Assembly: GCA_016785225.1 (NCBI GenBank)
Contig: JAFBJZ010000616.1
Span: forward strand, 496,001 to 560,000
Reading direction: 5' to 3'
Source of the DNA: Psettodes erumei
Lineage: Eukaryota > Chordata > Actinopteri > Pleuronectiformes > Psettodidae
Length of the DNA stretch: 64,000 bases
Position numbers and translations under genes: made by a program. The notes below the pieces were generated by a model. It had not been told where the DNA came from. It was given only the letters and a program-made list of their open reading frames with translations, and made no database searches. Below, in pieces: positions 40,501 to 51,225 of this stretch. Numbering within the stretch: position 1 is the stretch's first letter; every line of letters starts with the position of its first letter.

Positions 40501-43500
40501 GCGTTTCATTTTGTTTTATTAGTGGAGAAAAAACGATGCAGGCTGTTGAAATTTAAATTTTCCTGTTAATGGACATCTTAACAGTTTGCTACAGGCTTAT
40601 AAATTTTTTAAAAAGGAACGCCTTGAGGGCATTTCTTCAAATTTGGCACATACGTTCACTTGGACTCAGGTTTTTTTCCTTAGTCCCTGACGTAATTGAG
40701 AAATGTTTTTTGGGCGGCGCTGTTACAGGATTTAAAATACATCTGACACGCATTTTAGCAATAACATTATAAGACGTCAAAAGCCATGCTTTCCATGTGC
40801 ATGCTTTTGTGAGGGCTTTTACGCAGAGCAGGAACGGAGCCCGTGTAGATGCAGAGCAGCTCCGCACCTGCCTTCGTCGCAGCACTATGACTCAATGCAC
40901 TTGCTTTTATTTGAGCATCTGTTCATTTATGGATTGGCAGAGATTGGAAAGGAAGGACCGAAAATGAGATTATTTCCCTCAGCTGCCAAATTACCTTGGA
41001 AAATGGCAAGCATTCTTACACTGCCATAACCACCCTCATTACAAGTATCATAGATTTCACTTCAATTGGGTTTGAGCGCCTTGTTTCCGAGTGGGCTGCA
41101 TAATGTCCGTAACAACTTAATAATGTTTTACTGACTATCGCAGGAAATGTGGAAAGCTGGAAAATATGACCTCTGAGTTCTTTTAATGAGAGTCATGCAG
41201 AAACCAGCACCAAAAGTTAAGAAGTGAATAAGGGTGTGTTAGAAAGGGCCTCCATCAGTTGATCCCAGAGCTCTTTGTTCACAATATACCGTTTGCTTTT
41301 AAAGCTAGTTTGGAAGTTCATACACAACGTGAACGCTTGTTCCCTCTTACACTAAAGAACTCATTAATGCTCAGTGCTTGGGATCAGACCCCCACTTCCA
41401 TCTGTGTACCACTGTTTGGGTAGTAGTTCACTATCAGTCTTGAAAATGTTTTGTTTCTTGAATTTGTGATTCTTTACAAAAATGTGCGATGCAGATATAG
41501 CTGCTCGTTTGGAACATTTGGTGGTGACTGTGTGCGACTTTCACCACATAACAGGAAGTGACTATTTGCAATAACAATATCGAAACTCTGGAGGGAATTG
41601 CTGTTGAAGCGGTTGACCATACACAGATGTGAAAGCTGATCATCAAAAACGTGGGAGATTTATGCATAACCCTTAAAGAGAATATCTTGTCTGCAGGTTT
41701 CCATCATTACTGCTGTATTACAGTATTGAGCTCTGTGATCGATATCTGATGCCATGTTCCTGGTTTTTTTAATGATTGCACTAGTGTTTGACAACTTCTG
41801 CTTTTAACATCACTTGATCTCTGAAAACTTTCCAGTTGAAATACTCTTGTCTTAGATTTGAAAAAAGAAAACACAATGTAAAATGAGGTCTGTTTAATGG
41901 AAAACTGATGAGTAATTATTGAACTGTACCTGTGGAAAACACTTATTTTTTCCCGTTGGTGCAAAAAAAATTAGTTTCAAATGGAGTTTGTCAAGTTGCC
42001 ATTGTTTCCTCACACCAAGACATGGGAAAACTTAATTCTGTGTTACTGTGGTGCTGCACATATAATCACAGGACAACTGTGATTATACAGTACGTGCTGC
42101 ACATCTGTGTAAGTCTGCGGTCAGCAAGAGTTTTCATTCAAACATGAAGGAAAAACATTAGCTTCTCCCTCGGTTCCATGGGAATCGCAATCAAAATCCA
42201 AGGAATCCACTTACCTGTAACTAAGATTGACATTTTCTATCACTGTGTTTAACATCAAGGCAGAAGGCCAAGTTCAAGTTGATGAGCAGTTGCTTTCTGC
42301 TTTGCTCAACAGTAGAAATTTTCTCTCCCACAAACTGAGTCTCAGTCTGAAGAGTGCTGCCTGACTGCCCCCTCTGGCCAGCGCAGGGGATGACAGAGGC
42401 ATTGTTTGCATTCCTGCTCTGGAGAGAGAGGACGTATGGTGTAACCCTGCTACGTGCAATAAATTCTAAGTCCGCGATGACAGGGAAACAACCGAGAACC
42501 ACCAAACATTTAGACTATGGGTGCATGCGCACTGGATGATCCTCAAACAGCAGGTGCTGAGAAACTGCAGCGTGAGTTTGAATCCTCTCCCAGATGGTTT
42601 AATACGCAGGAACGTTAAGCAGATTTGCTTTATTTTCTGGCAATAAACACCTTGTTTTTTCTATTCTTAAATCAGTCCTGATTCCTCTTATCTGAGTTAC
42701 ACTGCTGCAAGTAGGTTTGATAAATTACTCACAGAGGGACTTGCAAACACTGTTGAGCAGTGACCACGAGCGCAGGACGTACCTGGATGCCCGAGGTGGT
42801 GAAGTACGGGATCTCAAACTTGACACTGATTGGCGGCTTCCCCTCCTTGTCTTCCGCCTCCACGCTCGGCAGACCAAAGTGGGCTCTCATCAGATACTCC
42901 TTTCCACCCTGTGACAAGCCACAAACACAAACTCATACGAAACCGAAACTCGGGAGCCACCTTTTGTGTTTTAATGTTTAAAGGGCCAGCGTGATATCAT
43001 GAGGAGAGGCTGGAGGGTCCCCAGCAGCTTTGCATGGTTTCAGTTTCAAGTTTTTACTACCGCCGAGTGAACAGCGAATGCAGAAACTTCAGGTGAAGAG
43101 AATAAGCAAACATCAATCCTGAAACCGAACGTCAGATTACACAGTGGTGTGTAACAACGTATTATGATACTCATGAGTCATTCTGTCTGCTCACAGGGAA
43201 GGACTTGATTGACCAGACGATCTCGCTGTTCTCGGGCACCCACTTCACGCTGCCCACTGTGGTCTTGAATTTGGGTGAGTCTGCGTCGGTTGGCACGGGA
43301 ATGTGGATCTCCACGTTGTTGGCCGTGGAACGCCTCTTGAACTGGCTCTTCGCCTGAGAGAAGAAACAAGTAGGTCAGGTTTAACGCCATGTCGCGCCTT
43401 ACACCGGGGACGGAGCGACTGTTCTGCATAAACGCGATATAAATGGAGGTTAGTCACGCATGACAACAAAATACACAACATAAACCATCCCAGAAAACCA

Positions 43501-46500
43501 TTACGGTATACGTTGCTGTGACTGCAAACATACCTGAAGTCAGTCTGAACTGCGTCACAGCACAGTCATACTCTAATTTGTTGTTTTGTTTTACAGTAAC
43601 TGTACAATAAGACAGGTAAGACAACAGCAACAGCGCTGCCACTGATGACATGGCAACCAGTGGTCGGGCTGAAAAAGAGGCCAACCTTGATCATGTACTC
43701 GATCCGGCTGTGGGAGTGCTTCTCGATCACAGACTCGATCCAGATAAGGGGCTTCACCTGAGAAAGAAACGACAGAATGATTTAACTTCACCTTAAACAG
43801 GCTCTGTGGCGCGTAACAGACAGAAGAGCATGCGACACAGTCACCCCCTGGTGGATAACAGTTACTACTACAACAAGCACCAACGTGAAGAGTTGAAGAC
43901 GAGAGCATAAGTTTGCTCTGTTTTCACTACCACGAACTAAAAACGACAAAAAGTCCTGATCTCAGAGTTGCGCTGTGTGAAAAGCAGCGCTGTGTGCTCT
44001 CAGCGCTGCAGAGTAAATCCAGGGAAAAGCATGCATTGCACCACTCGGCAGGCTGCGGCCCCCTGACACAATGTGTAATTACGCAAGCTTTTTCTTAGTG
44101 TATCCACTGAAAATATACGAACAGAGTATAAAACTGACCAACACTGCATTTCTTAAACCGATGTTGATGTTACGGAGTTTAGCCGCTGATGAAGAACCAA
44201 ATGTATTTCTAACCATCGAGAACAGTTTTGTCTTCGGCATGTAACCAGTCAAAACCTGTTTAAATGCGGTCAGTCATTTAGGAAGTTGTTTCTTGGGTAG
44301 CACTTTCTTTCTTTTCTTTCTTTTTTTTTGATAATTACGAGTAGCTACAAATGGAAAGACTTTTGCTCCACTGGACTACTTCCCTTCCCTCAGGCTTACT
44401 GGCAAACCTCATTGTGAAACATTTATTGAGAATGTGAGCCATGTTTAAACCTTCTTAACCTCAGGTGCTTGCCTATAGTCCATCACATTTCTCCTTGCAT
44501 ACGTTTGAATTCCTTTCATGACTATGCCTCTGGTATTTGAAATGCTTGCGGTCTGGTTAATGATGAAGCAAGGTCTGGTTTGGCTAAGGTTCCATCTAAT
44601 TTTTTTTTCCCAGGGTAGGAATTTTGTGCCTAAATATTTAGTGTAATGTGTACGCCTTCCAAAATAGCTGTTGTAAACAACTTTGCTTAATTGAGAAACA
44701 GGATATCACTCGGGTTCACAGCTTTGTAAATATCAGCCAGAATCCAGATGAAGACTGGCCGCTTGACAAATACTCAAACATACAACAGCACATGACCGTG
44801 AGTCATGATCACAGATCATGTACTGTATGGACGTGATTCACCTGCTATGACCACAGTTATTTAAAACACTGGTGAATTAATGGTGCAGCGGTTTGGGCTG
44901 CCGGCCAATGCTGATGAATGGTTTGCTCGGAAGAGGAGTTCTGGCAACAGCTGACTGATTCTGAAGCAGCATTTTTCAATGCTGTTGGACTGTTTCTCCA
45001 TTTTCCTCAATGTGTCAACAGTATTTGGTGATTAGGATCTTTACCTGAGAGCTACTGGGATAAATCATTGTCAAAGGGTCTTTGGGATTTAGTTCTGAGT
45101 GAAGTTCATTTATCGTAGTGAATTCTTGGCACAAGCTCGTTTGATTTGAAGTAGTGATCAAGGTTCCAATGTTATGAGCTTGCCTGGGGAAATGTACCCA
45201 ATGCACTAACTAAACTACCTGTGTGTATTTCCTTAGAGTCACCTGATCATTTGGCTGATGATGTCAACAGGCAAAGTCAAAGTTATGAGCTTTGTGCTTA
45301 ATGGGTATTTGAGATCCTTCCCCTGGTCTGGGGTCAGTCTCTGTAGCTACCAGACCACCTCTGTGCCTGTAAGAGAGTGAGCCGGTTTAAACCCAGAGTA
45401 CTCACGTGAGTGTTGAGGCGGTAGGACATGAGCTCGAACTCTCCGTCGGGAGGAATGAAGGAGATGGTGCGGTCGTTCTCGAAGCGAGACAGACGGACAC
45501 ACTGGTGAAACTTGACATCTTCCAGCTCCACTGATTTACTCTTCCCTCCTACATGAAACAAGAACAAAAGAGACGATAAAAAAGGCAAAGATGACTGTCC
45601 CTGCACCACGTGAACTCCGATAAATCAGGATGAGGTCAAAATGTATTTGCAAATAACGTGTTTTTCTTATCAGCATTAGGTAATAGATAGATGTGGTGTA
45701 TGACACAGAACGATACAATGAGCATCATTAAGAAGGATCATATTTTCTCCTCAAGACTGATTCCATCATGCAGCTCCTCACTCAAATCATCTGTAAGCAC
45801 GAGGGGACCAAAATCTATCATGAGGGGGAACTCACGTCCAGTGTTTTCAAAGAGAACCTTGTCGTTAAGGCCCAGCCGCAACTCAGGCATCCCAGACAGG
45901 AAGACGCGCATCTTAATGGAGCCGACGATCTCACTGCGCAGCACGTTACCGTTGGCACTGACCTGAAAAACGGGGACAAGATAGAAGTTTCAGCACCTCA
46001 AAGAGATCACAGCCCAGAAAACAAGACGAAATCAGCGAGCTCGACACTCTGAGCATGTCGTGACACACACACACGGGGGGAAGTTTACAAACACTGTGAC
46101 TGGCATTCCTTAAGCAACACTGTGCTTCTAAAACAAGGAGTTCCTACCAGGAGGTTGACTGACTCAATGACGTCCAGGAAGACCTCGTTCTTCCTGTACT
46201 TGATGCCCTCTGACCTCCAGGAGACGGCGTTGGTTACTGTGGCGGGGGGGCGCGGGGCGCCGGTGTCCAGCTTGTGTCCCTCCTGGGTTATGTATCTGCG
46301 AGACCAAAAAAACAAAACAAAGCATAAACACTGAGGCAGAACTGAGGAAAGGGGAAATCAACTCTCTGCAGTGGCCAGTTCCCAGAAAGCATCAAAGAAG
46401 AAGAGAGATTGTCGTGATGAGGGAGGACTGTCTGACTTATCACTGTAGTCAGAGAACAGCGGGGGAAATCCAGAGTTTGCTTGGTGTGTTAACCACAGTC

Positions 46501-48488
46501 CTGCAAGTTGAAATGGTCATTTGGAGTGTCTTCCGGTGAGGACTTGGTTTGACTTGAGGAAATATAAAAATGACAGGGCAATATCACAAAGCAAATGTGT
46601 ACACTCGGTTTAACAACAACAAAGTAGGTAATAAAACTTGACACCTCTGAGAAAGCCCTGAGTGACAAAGTAGGTTACACTGGTTGTTAAAACATGACGA
46701 AATATCACCCTCAATATCAGATTTGCAGCTTCTTTCTGTGTCTTATAGTTGTTAAAAGGATAAATTACAGGGTTTTTTTTTTTAATAGCGTGATAGGCAT
46801 TAGTCTGGACTCTGGGAAAGACTGATAAGCATTTTCATGTTTTTGTGGAATTTTAGAGACATTTTATCAACTATCGATGCAGAAAACCACATCATTCCAA
46901 AAGGTTGACCTACTTCTTCTGGCCGCTTTATTTATTTAACTACAGTGAGACTGTGGGTGAGGGGATACTCACTCTTGAAGAATCTTGCTGTCAGTGGTCT
47001 GAGGATAGCCGAAGTCCATCAGCTCGTCCATCAGCTCGTAAATGATGACGAAGTTGTCTCTAATGCTCTCTTCCTCCAGCTCTTTGAAATACTCTGAAAA
47101 AACCTGAAGAACACGAGCATTGTGTCAGACTGCTGCTTGCCCTTCGCTCTCAGTATACAGTATGTATAATATGTGGAAGCGTTAGTGTAGCTGCTGTGAA
47201 CTAGAACTGCTGGAGACCAAAGCAAGGTAGAGCATTCAGTCGTACCTGGACAATTTTGTACAAGAAGGAGAAGACCAGCGAGACACAGGCATTTTTCTTG
47301 GAAGTCGCAACCACTGGTGAGTTGTTCGTTAAGAATTTGAGAGGGGAGAAGGCAAAGTCCAAACAGGCACAAGTAATAGCAAGTGTCCAGAATTCGCCTG
47401 GGCGCAGACGCCATGCAGCTCACACAAAGGATACAGTAGAGGTTATTGTGTTTGATCCACATGAATCGGACGCCCCCGTGGGCCAGGATCGGGGAGAGCG
47501 TCCCCTCCTCCTCTTTGTCCATCAGGAGGGTCATGAAGTGCTCGATCTCTGACATGTCCACATCTCCCCGGTAATTTCGGCACACCAGGACCTGAAAGGA
47601 GCAAACAGCATTGGGGCTGCATGTAGTCAACAGACAACCTGAGGACGAGCATGGATGCAATGGAATGAAATGGTTATTGAAATGTTAACGGAAAGTCAAA
47701 CAAAATCCATTGTATCTGGATATATTTTTGTGTATACTTCTAATCTCTAACAATGCGGTGGGACATTTGGCCTTGGAGTAAATTGTGCAAAAACTAAAAG
47801 GACTAGAAATGGAAAAACCTGACATTTAAATCCTGACCTGAATGCAGGTAAACGCCTTAACATCACTTGAAACCTTTCATAATTCATGAGTTTATCTTAA
47901 ACGTATATCAAGAAACTTCTTCAGCACCTTTTTCCAAGCTACTCTTCCACAGTCTCCACTAAAACAAATCTGTGGGCGGTAGCAGCAAAGAAGTGGTCAA
48001 CTGATGCTTCTTGGAGTTAATGCCTCCGAGAAACAACTATCTCACCCAATTTACCCGAAGACATTCACGATTGAAAACAGCTGGTAGTTGTGATACAGTG
48101 TACAGAGTGTTGCATACAAGCAAGAATACGTGAACCAGGGGGATTTCGAAGGAAGCTTTGGAAACCTCTTTCCTTCCCCCCTGCTTCTTACAGCTGACAT
48201 CACCTGTCGGTTAGTCAGCGGCCTGAATTTTTTTTTCCCGTTATATCCATCACATGAAAGCGATCTACTAGTTTAGGTGCAACTTCCTCGTCTTTAATTA
48301 TAGGCATGACCATTAGCACAGCACTTCAACCCGTGCCGACAGGTTAGCTGCCCTGCAGCGAATGAAGCCACATCAGAATCTGTCAGCGAGGAATGTGATC
48401 AGCTAACGCTAGCTTAGCAACCTAGCGGTCCGACCTGCTACCTTACCTTTCCTTTCAAGTCCAAGACGTACACCGCGCTCGCAGACAT
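37565..48488 (-). CDS. ap1m1: AP-1 clathrin adaptor complex subunit mu-1 (mu1A), whole gene, 12 coding exons
   Basis: The product is the medium subunit of the AP-1 adaptor, which sorts cargo carrying tyrosine-based YxxPhi signals at the trans-Golgi network and endosomes. Coding exons on the minus strand are 48488-48447, 47591-47435, 47313-47246, 47103-46973, 46295-46148, 45962-45836, 45548-45406, 43757-43686, 43353-43195, 42908-42783, 38062-37987 and 37587-37565. They total 1272 nt, or 423 residues plus TAG, the same length as mammalian AP1M1. All introns are GT-AG and all phases close. Residues 1 to about 140 form the longin domain and about 165-421 the mu-homology domain. The signal-pocket residues Phe172, Asp174, Trp408 and Arg410 are all present. 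The linker keeps Thr144, the position reported as phosphorylated in mammalian mu1A. Sequence features such as the LKGK N-terminus, ITQEGHKL and the RTQ C-terminus match AP1M1 rather than AP1M2. It reads away from tpm4, so the two genes are divergent. No frameshift or premature stop was seen. Confidence 0.97.
37987..38062 (-). CDS. ap1m1: ap1m1 coding exon 11 (residues 392-417)
   Basis: It reads [20 protein letters not shown] through ITQNG plus one base, with a ggcag acceptor and gtaagt donor. The 76 nt exon carries Trp408 and Arg410, the other half of the tyrosine-signal pocket. It is too short to show as an independent reading frame. Confidence 0.95.
39481..39720. promoter_or_regulatory. CpG-dense patch inside ap1m1 intron 10
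   Basis: I count about 24 CpG dinucleotides in these 240 bp, including runs of GCGCGGCGGCGGG and two GGCCG blocks, in an otherwise CpG-poor intron. That is the composition of a small CpG island. It could be an internal promoter or an enhancer. No open reading frame with family resemblance overlaps it. Confidence 0.4.
40612..40680 (+). repeat. Fragment of a common teleost dispersed repeat in ap1m1 intron 10
   Basis: The words CTTGAGGGCATTTCTTCAAA, TTTGGCACATACGTTCAC and CTTGGACTCA match a short dispersed repeat I recognise from many fish genomes. The copy is truncated: the usual continuation rich in GGTCAAAGGTCA is missing. The family name is not assigned here. Confidence 0.6.
42783..42908 (-). 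CDS. ap1m1: ap1m1 coding exon 10 (residues 350-391)
   Basis: It encodes [20 protein letters not shown] through [13 protein letters not shown] in 126 nt, with a tcacag acceptor and gtacgt donor, phase 0. It is followed by the gene's largest intron, 4.7 kb. Confidence 0.96.
43195..43353 (-). CDS. ap1m1: ap1m1 coding exon 9 (residues 297-349)
   Basis: It begins [20 protein letters not shown] and ends [13 protein letters not shown], with acceptor ctctcag and donor gtgagc, phase 0. The exon is 159 nt and lies in the second subdomain of the mu-homology domain. Confidence 0.96.
43686..43757 (-). CDS. ap1m1: ap1m1 coding exon 8 (residues 273-296)
   Basis: It encodes [20 protein letters not shown] plus YMIK in 72 nt, with a ctcag acceptor. 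The donor is gttggc, valid GT but with T at +3 instead of a purine. The [11 protein letters not shown] wording fits mu1A; mu1B has FSHSRVEIMVK. Confidence 0.95.
45406..45548 (-). CDS. ap1m1: ap1m1 coding exon 7 (residues 225-272)
   Basis: The acceptor atgtag supplies GA to complete Arg225. The exon then reads [19 protein letters not shown] through [18 protein letters not shown], with a gtgagt donor, phase 0. The exon is 143 nt and encodes the central beta-sandwich of the mu-homology domain. Confidence 0.96.
45836..45962 (-). CDS. ap1m1: ap1m1 coding exon 6 (residues 183-225)
   Basis: After a tttcag acceptor it reads [20 protein letters not shown] through [20 protein letters not shown] to TG plus the first base of Arg225. 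The donor is gtgagt and the exon is 127 nt. [12 protein letters not shown] is diagnostic of mu1 chains. Confidence 0.96.
46148..46295 (-). CDS. ap1m1: ap1m1 coding exon 5 (residues 133-182)
   Basis: It begins A/TAC after a cgcag acceptor and reads [19 protein letters not shown], then the first strands of the mu-homology domain ([20 protein letters not shown]). It holds Thr144 of the linker and the pocket residues Phe172 and Asp174. The donor is gtagga, phase 0. The exon is 148 nt. Confidence 0.96.
46973..47103 (-). CDS. ap1m1: ap1m1 coding exon 4 (residues 90-133)
   Basis: It starts with [18 protein letters not shown] and ends at DSKILQ plus GA of Glu133, with a gtgagt donor. The 131 nt exon contains the family hallmark [18 protein letters not shown], the last helix of the longin domain and start of the linker. 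It has ELMDELMD where human AP1M1 has ELLDELMD. Confidence 0.96.
47246..47313 (-). CDS. ap1m1: ap1m1 coding exon 3 (residues 67-89)
   Basis: The acceptor caccag supplies TG, completing Leu67, then [19 protein letters not shown] and IVQ follow before a gtacg donor. The exon is 68 nt and encodes the end of the longin core, including the conserved SLVFSFLYK segment. Confidence 0.96.
47435..47591 (-). CDS. ap1m1: ap1m1 coding exon 2 (residues 15-67)
   Basis: The acceptor tttcag precedes [19 protein letters not shown] and the exon runs to WIKHNNLY plus one base of Leu67. The exon is 157 nt. Its donor is gtatcc, a weak match to the GTRAGT consensus. The content is the core of the longin domain. 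Confidence 0.96.
48447..48488 (-). CDS. ap1m1: ap1m1 coding exon 1 (residues 1-14)
   Basis: The exon reads [14 protein letters not shown], the invariant mu1 N-terminus and first strand of the longin fold. The ATG at 48488 has A at -3. The exon ends in AAG followed by a gtaag donor, phase 0. It is too short to appear as an open reading frame of its own. Confidence 0.96.
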
Positions 48489-48680
48489 CCTGAACTAATT
48501 TACACGAGCTTAGTTCAGCTCGATTTCAACACCTCGTTGGTAATGTTTGATAACGAGCGTTTCTGGGCTGAATTATGAGAACAGACTTCCATTCATAATA
48601 CTGGAAAGATGAAAGCCACCCTTCCCTTTTTGTCCCACCGACCGGCGCTCTGACGGGCGCCCCCTCGGGAACAGGAGGAA
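48489..48680 (-). promoter_or_regulatory. ap1m1: ap1m1 5' UTR and core promoter region
   Basis: This interval lies immediately upstream of the ap1m1 start codon. It lacks a TATA box. It holds a short GC-rich stretch near 48640-48670, with GGGGGCGCC on the minus strand resembling an Sp/KLF site. This fits a housekeeping promoter, but no transcription start can be fixed from the sequence. Confidence 0.4.
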
Positions 48681-49654
48681 CCACTGCAGGCGATTGAGAA
48701 ACGCATTAAAGGGATAGTTCTTGTAACATTATGCAATGAGTTTGGGACGAGATACAGTAGCCACATCAGAGATTTGTTCAGAGCAAAAATAATTAATAAT
48801 TGCTATAATAATTTAACAGCAGTATACATCAGGTCGGTGAGTTCTGAATGTACCGTCAAATAATATAAAACAAAGACTAACTGGTGGAAATGATCAGTAA
48901 CATGATGTACATGTCAGTGTTCAGTTCCTCAGTCAATCATTCCTGAGCTGTGTTATTCGGCTTCTCTCTGCCACCAATTTAGTGTTTGTCCTGTAGCTTC
49001 CTCTACTGGAGACATGGGTGATCTGCACTAGACGAGTTTGTTGGGGGTTTTTTTTTGTAAAACTGTGCTTGCCACATCTTGATCACCACAAGGGAGCACC
49101 ATGCCGCAATATTCAGCATAGGCTGAAAATTGAACGTCATTATTTAATAAATGATCATGTGATTTAATAATTAACACAGACAACAATGAATTGTCAAATA
49201 AGTTAATCAATCCAAACTCATCTTGAATCTCATCTCGAATTAAGAAATGTTAATGCTAATGTTACCAATGTTATTCCCTTCCCATGATTATGGATTCTTT
49301 CATACCAGTATATCCATTTTAAAAACTAATTTTCTTCCTGTAAACCCTTGATTACTTGATGTGACCCTTCCTAGTACCAGATCTCCATCCTTCAGCTAAT
49401 CATATGCCAGTGTCATTGCACCCATATTATATTTTCAAACATCTCTATCAGAAAAATCATTGACTTTTAATCAAGAATCAAGAAGTAGGACACCAATGTA
49501 TGGATGAAATCTCAACAAGCCTTATACCTTTTACTTTAAAATGGAATGTCTGTCTACAGCATATCAGTATTCTGGAGCATTAGAATGTCTCTTAACTGGA
49601 ACTAAGGGGCTCAAACCATGACAAATAGCCACATGGAACAAAACCACACAAACA

Positions 49655-49705
49655 ATGTGCCAAAAAGTATGTGGATGTGGTGTCTATGTACTTCTGGACA
49701 TCTAG
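49655..49705. repeat. Possible short hAT-like miniature element remnant
   Basis: TGCCAAAAAGTATGTGGAT is followed within 30 bases by ATGTACTTCTGGACAT. The two ends are imperfect inverted copies and resemble the ends of a common fish miniature element (CCAAAAGTATGTGGAC). The copy is only about 50 bp, so the identification is tentative. Confidence 0.3.
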
Positions 49706-49788
49706 CACAGCTAATAACAGACTTTCACATCCTCATTTATCTGCCTATAACCAGCCAGTCATTATGAATTCCTGTTTCCTTGTTCATC

Positions 49789-49811
49789 TGTGTGTGTGTG
49801 TGTGTGTGTGT
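49789..49811. repeat. (GT)n microsatellite
   Basis: Eleven or so uninterrupted TG units. Confidence 0.95.
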
Positions 49812-51187
49812 ATGTGACACTTTATTGTTAAGTTGTGCTCAGATATTCATTCAACCACTTTGAAATTTCACTTGCATTCAATGCTGGTGTAGTGCTAACT
49901 CCAGCTACTTAAACCTGATGCGGTTGATCATCCCACAGACTGTAACTGCTGATGTGCAGAATGTAAATGGAAGCCAAGCAACAAATAGTGACTTCATCAG
50001 AGGTGAAAGGACTCCTGAAACATAAGTAGAAGTGCTGCTGCTAAATATATCTAAAAATATAACTTAATATATCAGTGTATTATAATACACAAAGCTCCAG
50101 CCTGGAGCAATTATTGAGTTGGTACTGACTTAGCATTAAAATAACTGAGGTTTAAAAGCCTGCTTGAGTACATTAACCCAAACAGCTGGTACTTTTCACC
50201 TCTGTATATTGTGACACAGTGATAGGGATGTCAAGTGATGAAGGATGAAGAAAGGCAGCAAAAAGGTACAACAGCACAGCTGCAAACAGTGTGAGAAATC
50301 TGCATTTACATTTGATACAGTTAAGTATGGAGGTAGTTTAGGCAGGGACAGTAAAAATGTGTTTTATGAGAATTGACTACCATCCCAGTCTTCCTCTCAA
50401 AGACCCCCCCCCTTTTTTTGGCGTGAAAAGCCTTTCAGCGCGGGGCTTGTGGGAGACAACTGTGCCTCATCAAAGTGACAGATCTCTGATCCCTTGGCTG
50501 GTAAGACGGGAGTGTAGACATTGTCAGGAGTCATAGATACAACTGGACTGAGTTACGGAGCCAAATATAACAGCTTGCTACGTCCCTCAGCCACCTCCAC
50601 ACACTGCAGTTGTGTATGTGTGGGACTGTAGTTTGGAGATCACTGGATGTGGTTGTGAAAGTTAATGGACATGTTTGTACAGAAGTCTCTACTTCGGGCC
50701 AGTCTCAACACACTGACTCACTGCATCACACAGGTGTTACGTACTTGATTAATCAGATGCGTAGGTGTTCCCATAGAGAACCTTTGGAATACTATATGTT
50801 CATTATTGTCTCTTTAATGACAACTTCACTAAATACAACAATTTTACTTTGTGTAAAATCAATGCTTACAACCTATCACCCAGTGCTAACATTTAAGAAC
50901 CAACTGTACGTTCAGCGTCCACATATCCCTCGCATGACATCAAGCACTTAAGATTAAAAGTGTCTGAGTTTGTGTACTTCATGGTAGCATTCATATACAC
51001 TCTAATCTGCTCCACCATGGCTGTGTGATTTATACTTAGCAGGACTTTGACTCTACTCCCAAGGCGAGCCTGTGGCGTTTGGGGGAGTTTTTGACCATAC
51101 AAGGAGAAGAAGACTTCAGCTCGGTTTCCTGTGGGAGGGTTCTGATTTCTCTCAGTTCACTCTGTCTCTATTTCCCTCTCCGTCACC

Positions 51188-51225
51188 TCCTCTCTCTCTC
51201 TCTCTCTTTCTCTTTCTTTCTCTCC
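51188..51225. repeat. (TC)n/(TTTC)n pyrimidine microsatellite
   Basis: A run of TC units passes into TTTC units on the plus strand, about 2.1 kb upstream of tpm4 exon 1a. Confidence 0.9.

Larger units (their letters stand above)
38063..42782 (-). other. ap1m1: ap1m1 intron 10 (4.7 kb)
   Basis: This is the intron between coding exons 10 and 11. No coding exon of another gene was recognised. It contains a CpG-dense patch at about 39481-39720, a poly(A) run near 39400 and a fragment of a common teleost dispersed repeat at about 40612-40680. Confidence 0.85.

Noticed and set aside
42574..42590. GTTTGAATCC resembling a tRNA B box
   Set aside because: No A box at the right distance upstream and no cloverleaf can be drawn.
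44878..44910. GGTGCAGCGGTTTGGGCTGCC, resembling the head of a fish tRNA-derived SINE
   Set aside because: Only about 15 bases match and the following B-box region is absent.
47031..47660. 209-codon minus-strand frame
   Set aside because: It is ap1m1 exon 2 read through into its introns; the real exon is 47591-47435 with splice sites on both sides.
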